Part shown: positions 8,719-18,542 of the stretch, one piece after another
Numbering within the stretch: the stretch's first letter is position 1
How the letters are laid out: each line of letters opens with the position of its first letter
Assembly (NCBI GenBank): GCA_900551115.1
Contig: URUY01000021.1
Coordinates: 3,649-67,648, forward strand
Length of the DNA stretch: 64,000 nt
Reading direction: 5' to 3'
Source of the DNA: an uncultured Lachnospiraceae bacterium
Lineage (GTDB): Bacteria > Bacillota > Clostridia > Lachnospirales > Lachnospiraceae
The notes under the pieces: model-generated
Databases searched by the model: none
Seen by the model: only the letters and a program-made list of their open reading frames with translations
What the model was told of the DNA's origin: nothing
Position numbers and translations under genes: made by a program

Positions 8719-10716
8719 CTAATATATGGTTCTTCCCTGTTCATCGGGAATCCCTGTTTTCCGGTAAAAATAAGAATTTATCTGGTCCCGCCACTCTTTG
8801 GCATTGGCAAGCTGTGCCGCAAACCTCTCTTTTCCGTTTTCATAGATTTCTGCGGGAATGCTTTCTTTTAACCCTTCCCATTCCCTTATCATTTCTTCTA
8901 CTTCCGCAACACCTTCAAAATGCGTGTCGTAAATATGCTGAAGCAGGGTACTGCCGTCCTTCATCCGGTAAGAATACGGCAGGTGATGGAAAAACAGCAA
9001 AAGATTTTCCGGACAGGTGCAGGCTTTGTCGTACATAGAAGCGTTAGGCTCATGATACTGCTGCGTATAGCCCGTGCCCCTGCTGCTCCTGTCAACACCG
9101 ATTCCCTGATGGTCTGCTCTGTGATAAGTGCCCCAACGGGAGTATTCATACCCGTCTACATTTGGTCCGTAATGATAGTGGGGCGTTACCATAAAGCCTA
9201 CCCCCAGGGGACTTGTATATTTTTCATAGGTTTCTCTGGAGGCAAGCAGCATACGGCAGATGCTCTCCACCACTGCCTCCTCTTCCGATATGGTCAAAAG
9301 CACCCACTCTTTTGCAATCTCCTCTGCGGAAAGACCGGTGGAAAAGGCAAGTCTGCCAAAGCCGTAGAAATTGGCTGCCGCCAATACGCTTCCCGTCCAG
9401 TTTGCATCATTTCCCGTATTGGCAACTGCCGCAATTCCGGCATTCCTGTTTCCAAAGGTACGCCCGCTTACAATATCCGCCACCGTATCCGCCTCTTCTG
9501 CGCAACAGGTGTGAAAGCCAAGCACCTCCTTAAACATAGGAATCAGATAGCAAAGGTCAATCTGCTGACCGGTATACTCCTGCGCTGCCTGCACCTCTAA
9601 CATCTGATTGGTCTTTTTTAAGCCTCCGAGAAGCGGGGAAACCGGTTCTCTTACCTGAAAATCTATGGGACCGTTTTTAATCTGTAAAATAACGTTGTCA
9701 CGGTAGTCACCGTCCATCCCGATAAAGCTGTCATAGCCTGCTTTTGCCCTGTCCGTAGTCCTGTCTCGCCAGTCCTGGGTGCAGTTATATACAAAGCAGC
9801 GCCAGATAATCAGCGCATCATACTTTTTCACAATATCTGCCAGCATATTGGCGCCGTCCGCCTGTGTTCTGCCATAGGTAAAGGGACCGGGTCTTCCTTC
9901 CGAATCCGCCTTTACCAGAAAGCCGCCCAGATTGGGAATCCGCGCAAAAACCTCCTGCATTTTTTCTTCCCACCAATTTTTAACCTGCTCATTGAGCGGG
10001 TCTGCCAGCCCGAGTCCGCCAAGCTCCATGGGAGAAGCAAAGTTCAGGCTTAAAAAAAGACGTATTCCATAGCCTGCAAAAACTTTTGAAAGCGCAGCCA
10101 GACTTTCAAAATGCTTTTCCGTAATTAAAAAGCTTGCCTCATCCTTTACGTTTACATTGTTTATCACCACACCGTTAATCCCGATGCTTGCTGCCAGTCT
10201 GGCATAATCCTTCGTTCTCTCATTTACCACAATCCGATTGTTTGAAAAAAAGAAGGACTGACCCGAATAGCCTCTTTCGATACTGCCATCCATATTATCC
10301 CAGTGGTTAAGCATACGCAGCGGATTGTCCGGGGACAAAAAGATATCCATACCTTCCGTTATCCTGCCTGCCCCACACAGCCTGAGCAGATGGAAGACGC
10401 CGTACAAAAGACCGTTTTCATCTGCCGCTTCTATATAAATACGTCCGTTTTTATTATAAATGTGAAAGCTTTCCCTAGAAAATTCCGCAGTCTTTCTCTT
10501 TGCAAGAAGCAGGGTTGCTCCTGCTTCTACAACGCTCATTTCCGTTTCATAAAATCCCCATACACCCCTTTTAAGCTCTTCCAGGGCATTTTGTACTACC
10601 ACGGAGCGCCCGTCAAACCCACACAACCCTACTTTTTCAAAATAGCGTCCCGGACGGATATCCTTTCTCCTTTTATAGGAAAGCCACACCTTTTGCCATG
10701 TATTTTTTTCTTCCAT
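8719..10716 (-). CDS. aguA: GH67 alpha-glucuronidase
   Basis: This 665-residue cytoplasmic enzyme has no signal peptide. GH67 enzymes release (4-O-methyl-)glucuronic acid from the non-reducing end of aldouronic acids derived from xylan. Family motifs are LNHWDNMDGSIERGYSG, GFLVKADSEGRPGPF, GPIDFQVREPVSPL and QAAQEY. The candidate catalytic acid is Glu273, with Asp352 and Glu380 as the base pair. Their spacing (79 and 28 residues) matches Glu285, Asp364 and Glu392 that I recall for the Geobacillus enzyme. The gene lies between GH3 and GH2 genes of the same operon. A GH115 enzyme in the same operon covers internal glucuronosyl residues. Confidence 0.95.
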   Translation of the reverse strand: MEEKNTWQKVWLSYKRRKDIRPGRYFEKVGLCGFDGRSVVVQNALEELKRGVWGFYETEMSVVEAGATLLLAKRKTAEFSRESFHIYNKNGRIYIEAADENGLLYGVFHLLRLCGAGRITEGMDIFLSPDNPLRMLNHWDNMDGSIERGYSGQSFFFSNNRIVVNERTKDYARLAASIGINGVVINNVNVKDEASFLITEKHFESLAALSKVFAGYGIRLFLSLNFASPMELGGLGLADPLNEQVKNWWEEKMQEVFARIPNLGGFLVKADSEGRPGPFTYGRTQADGANMLADIVKKYDALIIWRCFVYNCTQDWRDRTTDRAKAGYDSFIGMDGDYRDNVILQIKNGPIDFQVREPVSPLLGGLKKTNQMLEVQAAQEYTGQQIDLCYLIPMFKEVLGFHTCCAEEADTVADIVSGRTFGNRNAGIAAVANTGNDANWTGSVLAAANFYGFGRLAFSTGLSAEEIAKEWVLLTISEEEAVVESICRMLLASRETYEKYTSPLGVGFMVTPHYHYGPNVDGYEYSRWGTYHRADHQGIGVDRSSRGTGYTQQYHEPNASMYDKACTCPENLLLFFHHLPYSYRMKDGSTLLQHIYDTHFEGVAEVEEMIREWEGLKESIPAEIYENGKERFAAQLANAKEWRDQINSYFYRKTGIPDEQGRTIY

Positions 10717-10774
10717 CCCGCACCTCTTTTCCTAAGCTTTTTCAGAAAAAAGCAGGACACTGCCTGCTTTCTTC

Positions 10775-12943
10775 TTATTCTATCCGTAATGCTGTCTCTG
10801 CCAAAAGAACCATTTTAAGAACAGGCTTTCCGGTAAGCTCTTCACTTCTCTTATCCGGCCCCTGACCTCCCACAGAAACATGGTATTTACCCTTATGTAC
10901 AAGGAACCTTGCCTCTTCATCATACAACGCGAACGCCTCTATGGGCAAATGGATTTTTACCTCTTTTTCCTCTCCCGGTTTTAAGGTACACTTCTTTATA
11001 CCCTTAAGCTGGGCATTGGGAACCTTTGCCGCACTGTCCGCCGGTTCTGCTCCTATATACACCTGTACGGTTTCCGTACCCTCTCTAAAGCCGTTATTTT
11101 TTACCTTCACGCTTAAATCCACACCTTTTTCTGTTACCGTTTCAGCAGAAAGGGCTGCATCCGCATAAGTAAAGTCCGTATAGGAAAGTCCGTATCCAAA
11201 AGGATATAAGGCATCATTTTTCATATAGCGGTAGGTTCTGTCCTTCATGGCATAATCCGTAAATGCGGGCAGCTCCTCCGTTGTCTTATAGAAGGTAACC
11301 GGCAGCCTGCCTTCCGGATTCTTTTCCCCAAACAGTACCTTTGCAATGGCCCTGCCGCCCAGTGCGCCGGGATACCATCCCTCTACAATAGCAGGAATGT
11401 GTTCATCCGCCCAGGTTACCGCCAGTGCGCTTCCTGACAGAAGCACCAGTACCACCGGCTTGCCGCTTGCATAAATGGTTTCCAGTACCTCCTCCTGCAG
11501 TCCTGGCAGATTCAGATTCGGCTTGTCACCGCTGGCAAATTCATTGCCCTGATCTCCCTCCTCGCCTTCCAGACCGGCATCCAATCCCATGCAGGCAATA
11601 ATCACATCACTTTCCTCACAGATTTCCTTTACCTCGGAAATACGCTCATTGCCGCAGCTTAAATTTGTCACCTTCTCTTTATAGATGTGACAGCCTTCGG
11701 AGGCAAGTACGCGCACCTCGTCTCCCAGATAGTCCTGAATCCCTTCCAACACCGTAACATATCTTGAGGCAGTACCCTCATAATTGCCGATTAATGCCTT
11801 ACGGTTGTTGGCATTAGGACCGATAACGCCTACTGTCTTATACGCTTTTTTATCAAGAGGCAGAAGACCGCCTTCATTCTTTAACAGTACTACGCATTTT
11901 TCTGCCGCCTTCAGATTCAGCTTCTGCATTTCTATAGAGTCCACTACTGCATAGGGAATCCTGTCAAAGGGATTTTCCTCTTTCTCTTCCATAACGCCCA
12001 GCTTCATCCGGGTAGTATACAGATTTACCAGGGCTTCATCCAGACGCTTTTCATCCACTCTGCCGTCCTGCACTGCAAGAAGCAGATAGGAGAACATTTC
12101 GCCGCAGTTTAAGTCACAGCCGTTATTCATAGCCATGGTCGCCGATTCCACAGGGGTCTTGGTTACATGATGACCGGTATGGAAATCCTTAATGGCCCAG
12201 CAGTCAGATACTACATGCCCCTCAAAGCCCCATTCGTCTCTCAAAATATCCTGCAAAAGCTCTTTATTGCCGCAGCAGGGCATGCCGTTCGTCCTGTTAT
12301 ATGCTCCCATTACTGCCTCTACATGGCCTTCCCTGACGCAGGCCTTAAAAGCAGGCAGATAGGTTTCGTACAAATCCTGTTTGCTTACCTGTGCATCAAA
12401 TTCATGGCGCAAATCCTCCGGCCCGCTGTGTACTGCAAAATGCTTGGCACAGGCAGCTGCCTTTAAGTATTTTTCATCATGACCCTGCAGGCCTTTTATA
12501 AAACGCACGCCCATTCTGGAGGTCAGATAAGGGTCTTCGCCAAAGGTCTCATGTCCTCTGCCCCACCTGGGGTCTCTGAAAATATTCACATTAGGCGCCC
12601 AAAAGGTCAGCCCTTTATAAATGTCCCTGTCTTCATACTTCTGCTGCATATTGAATTTTGCTCTTCCTTCTGTGGAAACAGCATCTGCAACCTCTTCTAT
12701 AAAATCCTCGTCAAAGGTAGCGGCAAGACCGATTGCCTGTGGGAAAACCGTTGCCATGCCCGCTCTTGCCACACCGTGCAGCGCCTCATTCCACCAGTTA
12801 TAGGCCTTGATGTTAAGTCTTTCAACAGCAGGCGCATGATGTACGGTCTGGGACACCTTTTCCTCCAGCGTCATCTTTGCTACAAGTGCCTTTGCCCTCT
12901 CCCTGTACTCCTTTAATTTCTCCTGATTTTCCACAATATCCAT
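10775..12943 (-). CDS. GH3 beta-glycosidase, probably beta-xylosidase
   Basis: The protein has 722 residues and no signal peptide. It has the GH3 N-terminal barrel with NIFRDPRWGRGHETFGEDPY and KHFAVHSGPE. The nucleophile Asp247 is in VVSDCWAIKDF. The alpha/beta sandwich domain has VGVIGPNANNRKALIGNYEG, and a C-terminal fibronectin III-like domain has NNGFREGTETVQVYIG. The start has GGAGGG nine bases upstream. In this xylan operon the likely job is exo-hydrolysis of xylo-oligosaccharides from the non-reducing end. GH3 specificity between beta-xylosidase, beta-glucosidase and arabinofuranosidase cannot be settled from the motifs I can see. Confidence 0.92.
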   Translation of the reverse strand: MDIVENQEKLKEYRERAKALVAKMTLEEKVSQTVHHAPAVERLNIKAYNWWNEALHGVARAGMATVFPQAIGLAATFDEDFIEEVADAVSTEGRAKFNMQQKYEDRDIYKGLTFWAPNVNIFRDPRWGRGHETFGEDPYLTSRMGVRFIKGLQGHDEKYLKAAACAKHFAVHSGPEDLRHEFDAQVSKQDLYETYLPAFKACVREGHVEAVMGAYNRTNGMPCCGNKELLQDILRDEWGFEGHVVSDCWAIKDFHTGHHVTKTPVESATMAMNNGCDLNCGEMFSYLLLAVQDGRVDEKRLDEALVNLYTTRMKLGVMEEKEENPFDRIPYAVVDSIEMQKLNLKAAEKCVVLLKNEGGLLPLDKKAYKTVGVIGPNANNRKALIGNYEGTASRYVTVLEGIQDYLGDEVRVLASEGCHIYKEKVTNLSCGNERISEVKEICEESDVIIACMGLDAGLEGEEGDQGNEFASGDKPNLNLPGLQEEVLETIYASGKPVVLVLLSGSALAVTWADEHIPAIVEGWYPGALGGRAIAKVLFGEKNPEGRLPVTFYKTTEELPAFTDYAMKDRTYRYMKNDALYPFGYGLSYTDFTYADAALSAETVTEKGVDLSVKVKNNGFREGTETVQVYIGAEPADSAAKVPNAQLKGIKKCTLKPGEEKEVKIHLPIEAFALYDEEARFLVHKGKYHVSVGGQGPDKRSEELTGKPVLKMVLLAETALRIE

Positions 12944-12970
12944 ATGACCTGACCCTCCTGTGTAAAATTT

Positions 12971-13690
12971 CTATTTTATATGCTGTACCTGCCTGCGAAA
13001 CCTTGCAGGAGTGGCTCCCTTTGCCGCCGTAAATTTATTTATAAAATAATCCGAATTGCTGTAGCCTACCATGACTGCAATATTATATACTTTTTCGTCC
13101 GTATGTAAAAGCAGTCTTTCTGCATTTTCTATCCTTACACGGTTTAAAAAATCCTTGAAGCAAACGCCAAACTGCTTTCTGAATATCTGTCCCAGATAAG
13201 GTCTGCTGATATAATATTTTTCACTTAAGCTTTTTAAGCTGATATCCTGCATATAGTTTGCACGGATATCCTTTTCAATCTGTAAAAGCAGACCGGTGGT
13301 GTCCTGACTTGAAAACCGCATCCTGTATTCTGCGAAATCACAGGCAAAACGTTTAAACTGAGAGCGGCTTCCCTTCATCCCCTTGGGATCAAAATCATGC
13401 TCGCTGATAAAGGTAAGGACCTCCTGTCTGGAAATGCCTGACAACTTCTCCTCAGAACACCGCAGCAGCATTACCTGCATATAATCCCGATACAGCCTTA
13501 CCAGCCTGTAATCCGCACCGGCAGCATGGATTTCCCTGAAAATTTCATCCACATCCCGCTCAATGGCTTCCATCCTGCCCTGTACGCTATCCTCTACAAG
13601 CTGCTCCATTTTCTTTATATTGATACCGGTAATGCCGCTGTAACAGATATGCGGCTCCCGATATTCCCTTATACTCATCGGATTATCCAT
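12971..13690 (-). CDS. AraC family regulator resembling YesN without its receiver domain
   Basis: The protein has 239 residues. Residues ~140-239 are a double helix-turn-helix AraC domain (ISLKSLSEKYYISRPYLGQIF, then AVMVGYSNSDYFINKFTAAKGATPARFRRQ). The preceding ~110 residues look like the linker region of YesN-type response regulators. There is no receiver domain with its phospho-Asp, and no sensor kinase nearby. It starts 2 bp after the GH115 stop codon, with its ribosome site AGAGG inside the last GH115 codons, so it is translationally coupled to an enzyme gene. It is the only regulator in the locus. I infer that it activates the two promoters sharing the bipartite motif. How it senses the sugar is unknown. 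Confidence 0.88.
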   Translation of the reverse strand: MDNPMSIREYREPHICYSGITGINIKKMEQLVEDSVQGRMEAIERDVDEIFREIHAAGADYRLVRLYRDYMQVMLLRCSEEKLSGISRQEVLTFISEHDFDPKGMKGSRSQFKRFACDFAEYRMRFSSQDTTGLLLQIEKDIRANYMQDISLKSLSEKYYISRPYLGQIFRKQFGVCFKDFLNRVRIENAERLLLHTDEKVYNIAVMVGYSNSDYFINKFTAAKGATPARFRRQVQHIK

Positions 13691-13692
13691 AA

Positions 13693-16575
13693 TTATTTTC
13701 CTCTTGATGTATACAGACTCTCAGGCGGTCCTAAATAAGAAACTGCAGGCCCCCTGTCTTCCCTGTAAAGAAACAGTCTCTCTGCCACCAGCCCGGCATC
13801 TGCAAGCAACAGTGAAATCTTATTGATTCCTTTTGTCAGAAAAACCTCGCTTTTGCAGATTCGCCTGTGTTTTAAAGCTCCCATGCTCCAGACCCGGTCC
13901 TCTGACTCTCCGGCTCTGTAGCCCTTTGGAACAGTGTTTTCGTAGAAAGCTGCTTCTTCATTTACCTTTATCCCGTAAAAAAGCTCTCCATTTCTCTTTA
14001 GGGGATTTACAGGTGCAAACCAGATTTCACAAATGTAACTGCCGGCCTCCTCTGTAAACAGACGGTAGGAAAGGGACGGCTCTTTACCCCTTATAAAATC
14101 TGCGGTATCCGGGTATGCCTTCATGCCGCAGCCGCTCACGCCGTAGTCAGCAAGCATTCTTATCTCACAGCCTTCCGGTTCCTTTTTTTCAAAGTAATGG
14201 CACGCCTCTATCACATACCCGGCCTTCCCCGGTAAAAATGTCATATCCGGCAGGTCCCTATTCCACTTTTTTGCCTTAAAAAGGATACTTACCGTCGTAT
14301 CTCCATCCGTCACAAGTACTTCTGCGCTTTCCTCTGTACCGGAAAGCCTGCTTCTGTCACAGGAAAATAACACCTTTACACAATCCTCTACCGTTCCTTC
14401 TGTCCTGTCACAGGAAAGCCAGTCGCAGTCCGGTATGAAAATCCTATAGGAAAGAGTACCCGTTCCCGTATTGAAAATTTCAATTTCTGTCTGTGTATTC
14501 GGTTCATAAAGGAAATCTTCCATGACAAGCTGCATGGGCTTTCCGTAAACCTTATCGTAAACCGCTTCCCCTTCTGTGGCCGATACTGCCATTCTCGGTC
14601 TGTCAAAAGGCGTAACCATCATTCTTAACGGATACCGGCAGCCGTCCTCGTTCCATTTGGTAAAGCCTACGTGGGAGGCCAGTTCCATTCCCTTCCACTT
14701 GCCGTCTTTAAAGGATGCCCATTCGCTTTTCAGTTTTTTATCTCTTTCAATGCAGTCCGTAACCTTTTCTGCTAATACATTGGCCTGCTTTTTGCCCTGC
14801 AAGGCATACAGATAATTTTTAGATGCATACAGATGCATTTTTAAAAGATTAGCTGAAGCAGACGCCGCAAATCCAAACAGGCTGTAGCCTGCTTCCTTTT
14901 CCGAAAAAGGCAGGCCGCTCATAAAGGCTTCTGTCCTCTGCTCTAAAACCTCTGCCCTTTCAAGCATTCTGTCCGCCTCTTTATAATGGCAGGGGTGGTA
15001 AACAGACGGATTTAGGGCTTCCGGTCTTTGCAGACCGTTTAACCGTACCGTTTCTGTCAGTATCCATTCAGCCTCTGTAAGCTGCTCTTCTGACAGGCCT
15101 TCCCCAAAATGTTTTTTCAAAAGTGCTAATGTGTATTCCCTCTGTCTGCCCGGATGTTCCGTTCCAAAGCCTTCAAAATCATAGGCCAGGTTCATAAAAT
15201 AGGTAAGGGGAAACTCATTGAATTTCAAATCTCCCACATTGACAATCCACACCTTGCGTACACCGTAATCATATGCCTCACACATCTGCTCCCAGATTTT
15301 TGTAAGAGGCGTGGAATTCAGCCACTCATAGGATATGGGGCCGCCATGGTAATCCAGATGATAATACATACCAAACCCACCGGGATGCTTTCGCATTTTT
15401 TCATCGGGAAGCGTCCGCATGTATCCGAAATTATCCTCACACAGCATAAGGATAACATCCGAAAGCTCTTCCCATTCGCACAATCCTTCCGTATTGTCAT
15501 CCCCGTAGTAATAGGGCTCCACTTCTTTATATAAGGCAAGCAGCATGGGCAGTGTCTTCCCATTCTTTTCGCCTGCTTTTAAGATTAATTTCTTCTGGCA
15601 ATGGATGATATCCTTTAATAAATCAATGTTGTCCTTTAAAGTTGCCTCTTCTCCTAACACCTTGCTGTCCCGTTCTCCGCGCATGCCTATGGTAACCATG
15701 CTCTCCCAGCCGGCACTCCGTAAAAGGCCGTCTTCCCAATACTTTAAAAGACCTTCCCTGTTTTTGGAAAAATTCCAGTCATTGCCGTAAATGCTGTCTT
15801 CTCCCCTGACCTTATCCCATTCCTCACTGGCACGCAGACATGGCTCATGATGGGAATTGCCAATCACAATACCATACATATCCGCCAGCTCTGCAGCCTG
15901 GCTTCCCGGACCGTCCAATGCAAAGGAAGAGGTCCACATGGCAGGCCACAGATAATTGCCGTAAAGCCGCAGCAACAGTTCAAATACCTTATCGTACATT
16001 TTTGCCGTAAAGCCGCCGAAATGCTCCATGGTCCAGTTGCCGAAGCAGGGCCATTCATCATTGATAAAAAATCCCCTGTACTGCACAGACGGTTCCCTGG
16101 CAATCTGTACCGCAGGCAGGGAAAGCACTATTTCCTTCTGTCTGCGGATTACGGCATCTCCCCAAAAGCAGAGCGGTGATACCCCCATCAGCTCTGACAG
16201 GCGAAACATACCGTAAATTGTCCCTCTTTTATCGCTTCCTGCAATAATAAGCGCTCTTTTTACGCCGGGAAAGGGTTCCTCCAAAGAAAAGAAGCCGTAT
16301 ACCTCCCATTTTCCCTGTATACCGGACAAATCCAGCCTTCCTGCTGCCTCCAGCTTGTCAAGAAGGGGACTTTTTCCACACATGGCAAACAATACTGCCG
16401 TTTCTCCGAAAAGTGCTTCCCCCTCTGCCAAAATATTCACTTTTTCTGTTCTGCCGCATACGCTGTTAAAGTCCTCTGTGACTTTTTCTGCCACTCTTCG
16501 TATGCCTGCCTCTGTCCCTGCCTCTACGAAAAAGGCGGTACTTTCCCCTGTCTCTGCCAATACAAATCTGTTCAT
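13693..16575 (-). CDS. GH115 xylan alpha-1,2-glucuronidase
   Basis: The protein has 960 residues and no signal peptide. GH115 enzymes remove (4-O-methyl-)glucuronic acid from internal as well as terminal xylose residues, unlike GH67. The recognised family stretches are GTIYGMFRLSELMGVSPLCFWGD, YRGFFINDEWPCFGNWTMEHFGGF, LLRLYGNYLWPAMW, IGNSHHEPCLRASEEW and YYHLDYHGGPISYEWLN. The C-terminal ~300 residues form beta-rich domains, as in other GH115 proteins. It starts at an ATG six bases after AGGGG and 15 bp after the esterase stop. Having both GH115 and GH67 in one operon points to glucuronoxylan with both terminal and internal decorations. Confidence 0.93.
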   Translation of the reverse strand: MNRFVLAETGESTAFFVEAGTEAGIRRVAEKVTEDFNSVCGRTEKVNILAEGEALFGETAVLFAMCGKSPLLDKLEAAGRLDLSGIQGKWEVYGFFSLEEPFPGVKRALIIAGSDKRGTIYGMFRLSELMGVSPLCFWGDAVIRRQKEIVLSLPAVQIAREPSVQYRGFFINDEWPCFGNWTMEHFGGFTAKMYDKVFELLLRLYGNYLWPAMWTSSFALDGPGSQAAELADMYGIVIGNSHHEPCLRASEEWDKVRGEDSIYGNDWNFSKNREGLLKYWEDGLLRSAGWESMVTIGMRGERDSKVLGEEATLKDNIDLLKDIIHCQKKLILKAGEKNGKTLPMLLALYKEVEPYYYGDDNTEGLCEWEELSDVILMLCEDNFGYMRTLPDEKMRKHPGGFGMYYHLDYHGGPISYEWLNSTPLTKIWEQMCEAYDYGVRKVWIVNVGDLKFNEFPLTYFMNLAYDFEGFGTEHPGRQREYTLALLKKHFGEGLSEEQLTEAEWILTETVRLNGLQRPEALNPSVYHPCHYKEADRMLERAEVLEQRTEAFMSGLPFSEKEAGYSLFGFAASASANLLKMHLYASKNYLYALQGKKQANVLAEKVTDCIERDKKLKSEWASFKDGKWKGMELASHVGFTKWNEDGCRYPLRMMVTPFDRPRMAVSATEGEAVYDKVYGKPMQLVMEDFLYEPNTQTEIEIFNTGTGTLSYRIFIPDCDWLSCDRTEGTVEDCVKVLFSCDRSRLSGTEESAEVLVTDGDTTVSILFKAKKWNRDLPDMTFLPGKAGYVIEACHYFEKKEPEGCEIRMLADYGVSGCGMKAYPDTADFIRGKEPSLSYRLFTEEAGSYICEIWFAPVNPLKRNGELFYGIKVNEEAAFYENTVPKGYRAGESEDRVWSMGALKHRRICKSEVFLTKGINKISLLLADAGLVAERLFLYREDRGPAVSYLGPPESLYTSRGK

Positions 16576-16590
16576 TCTCTACCCCTTGGC

Positions 16591-18489
16591 TTATTCACTT
16601 AAAAAGCAGGACGCCGGCAATCCTTCTGCATTATACAGATTGGCCTCAGTCGGGTCGTCATTCCATGCATAACGGCACTTCTTTGGGCTTTCCACTTCGC
16701 CGCACCAGGCAGATACCGTATCGCCCTCTGTAAAAGCCTTTGCCTTATAAAATACCCCGTCCGCTCCTGCAAGCTCCACCCCGTAAACTTCCCCTTTTGT
16801 ACCTTTCGCTGCAAGACCGCTTCCTGTATTTGTAAAGGTAATTCTTACCTTGTTTTCTTCTATCTGTATGCCGTCATATAAAGGACCGCTGCATACCACA
16901 TCCTCACCGTAAGCCATTTTTTCCATGGCGAGGGCAAGCCGCTCTCCCAATACAAGCTTGTTCTGTGGGTGCAAATCGTTATATTCCCCAATATCTGCTG
17001 CCGATACCATTGCCGTACCGGGAATGGTAAGAGACCGCCGCTGTTCATTCCGAAGCACCGCCCATGCAGTCCCGGTACAGGGAACCCTGCTGTCCGAAAA
17101 GCCTGCAAGCTGAACGTAGACAATGGGCAGAGACGGATTTTTAAAAAGCTGTCGCCAGTCAAAAACCGCCCTGTCAAAATAATCGCTGTATCCTTCCGGC
17201 TTGTGGGTATTGGATTCGCCCTGATAAAACGCCATTCCCTTAAAGGTATGTCCTGCAAGAGGTGATAGCATACCGTTGTAAAGCCCTGAGGCTTTATACT
17301 GGAAAAACGTCAAATCCGGCAGTACCGGCATTGTCCTTACAATCCGGTAATCCCATACGCCGGAGAGTGAAACCGTCTCCCCGCCGCACCTGACATAATA
17401 AGGCTTTCCCGGAATAAAACCGCCCGTTTCCCTAAAAACAAACATCTCTATCTTTATATGATTGCTTCCCTTTTTTAAATAGGCTGCCGGAAAATCATAT
17501 TTTCTGGGCGGATACCGGTAACCGGTTTCTCCCACAGGATGACCGTTTATATAAACCTTATCCGCGTCCACAATGGCACCAAGATACACTCTGGCACTAT
17601 CCTCTGATACCTCGTCTAAGTAAAATTCCTTTTCCAGAATAAGGCTGCCGTGAAACCCTGAAAGTGCCGTCCCTTCCCAAAGTCCGGGTACGGTAATCTC
17701 ACCGCTTGCCCCTAAAGGCACCTCTGCAAACTGCCCCGCCTGCTCATACCATTCCTTCTGCTCTTTTTCTTCCTGCTTCTGTATTCCTTCTATGTAACCT
17801 GCTTTCCTGCACAGCTCTATTTCTCCTGCAAATTCGGAAAGCTCCCTTATCGTTTCTTCACTGCACCATGCCTGGATAGGCGTTCCGCCGATGGCTGCCC
17901 GCACAAGGCCTATGGGAACCCTGTATTTTTCATAAAGCGCGCGGGCCATGAAAAAGCCTGCTGCCCCAAAGGAAAGTAACGGCTGTCCTGACGCCTGTTT
18001 CCACTCTCCCCCTGTAAGCTCCTTTATCGGACCTGTAAAATCATATACCATGGGCACGGCAAACTCTCTGATTAAAGGATAATCTGAAGCGGCAACCACT
18101 TTTTCCGTCACATCAAGCGTCCGCATTACCGGCAATTCCATATTGGACTGGCCTGATAAAAGGAACACATCCCCAAAGGCTGCGTCCTTTATCTCCATCC
18201 TGTCCGCAGGGCTGTCACTCCTGTTTCCGTTTCCATTACTATTTCCGTTGTTTTCACCTGCCGGATATTCTTCAAAAAGAAGGGTTACGCCGTCCGCCGC
18301 AGGAAACGGCGGCAGGGTCAGTATAAAGGCACCCGCCCCGTCAGCCTGCCCTTCTATCCGTGCATTCTTCCCCTGCAAATCCTTTACCGTTACAATAATA
18401 CGGCTTTCCGGCTTCGCAGTACCCTTTATAAGATTCTCCGCATCCCTCTGCAACACCATTCCATCTGAAAAAAACGGTGATAACTTCAT
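16591..18489 (-). CDS. Sialate O-acetylesterase-like SGNH esterase, probable acetyl-xylan/xylo-oligosaccharide deacetylase
   Basis: The protein has 632 residues and no signal peptide. SGNH block I has nucleophile Ser115 in LLSGQSNMELP. Block V is NDLHPQNK with Asp505 and His507. FYQGESNTHKPEGYSDYF lies in between. A beta-sandwich insert (residues ~250-340, with VYINGHPVGETGYRYPPRKYDF) resembles the sugar-binding jelly roll of GH2 N-termini. The start at 18489 has AAAGGAG eight bases upstream, whereas the longer open frame has none. Related multi-domain SGNH esterases remove acetyl groups from hemicellulose fragments. Its place between GH8 and GH115 supports deacetylation of imported xylo-oligosaccharides rather than action on sialic acid. 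Confidence 0.88.
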   Translation of the reverse strand: MKLSPFFSDGMVLQRDAENLIKGTAKPESRIIVTVKDLQGKNARIEGQADGAGAFILTLPPFPAADGVTLLFEEYPAGENNGNSNGNGNRSDSPADRMEIKDAAFGDVFLLSGQSNMELPVMRTLDVTEKVVAASDYPLIREFAVPMVYDFTGPIKELTGGEWKQASGQPLLSFGAAGFFMARALYEKYRVPIGLVRAAIGGTPIQAWCSEETIRELSEFAGEIELCRKAGYIEGIQKQEEKEQKEWYEQAGQFAEVPLGASGEITVPGLWEGTALSGFHGSLILEKEFYLDEVSEDSARVYLGAIVDADKVYINGHPVGETGYRYPPRKYDFPAAYLKKGSNHIKIEMFVFRETGGFIPGKPYYVRCGGETVSLSGVWDYRIVRTMPVLPDLTFFQYKASGLYNGMLSPLAGHTFKGMAFYQGESNTHKPEGYSDYFDRAVFDWRQLFKNPSLPIVYVQLAGFSDSRVPCTGTAWAVLRNEQRRSLTIPGTAMVSAADIGEYNDLHPQNKLVLGERLALAMEKMAYGEDVVCSGPLYDGIQIEENKVRITFTNTGSGLAAKGTKGEVYGVELAGADGVFYKAKAFTEGDTVSAWCGEVESPKKCRYAWNDDPTEANLYNAEGLPASCFLSE

Positions 18490-18542
18490 AGCTCTCACTC
18501 CTTTGAAAAACACGATAATCCTTTGCCAGCTATAACAATCCT

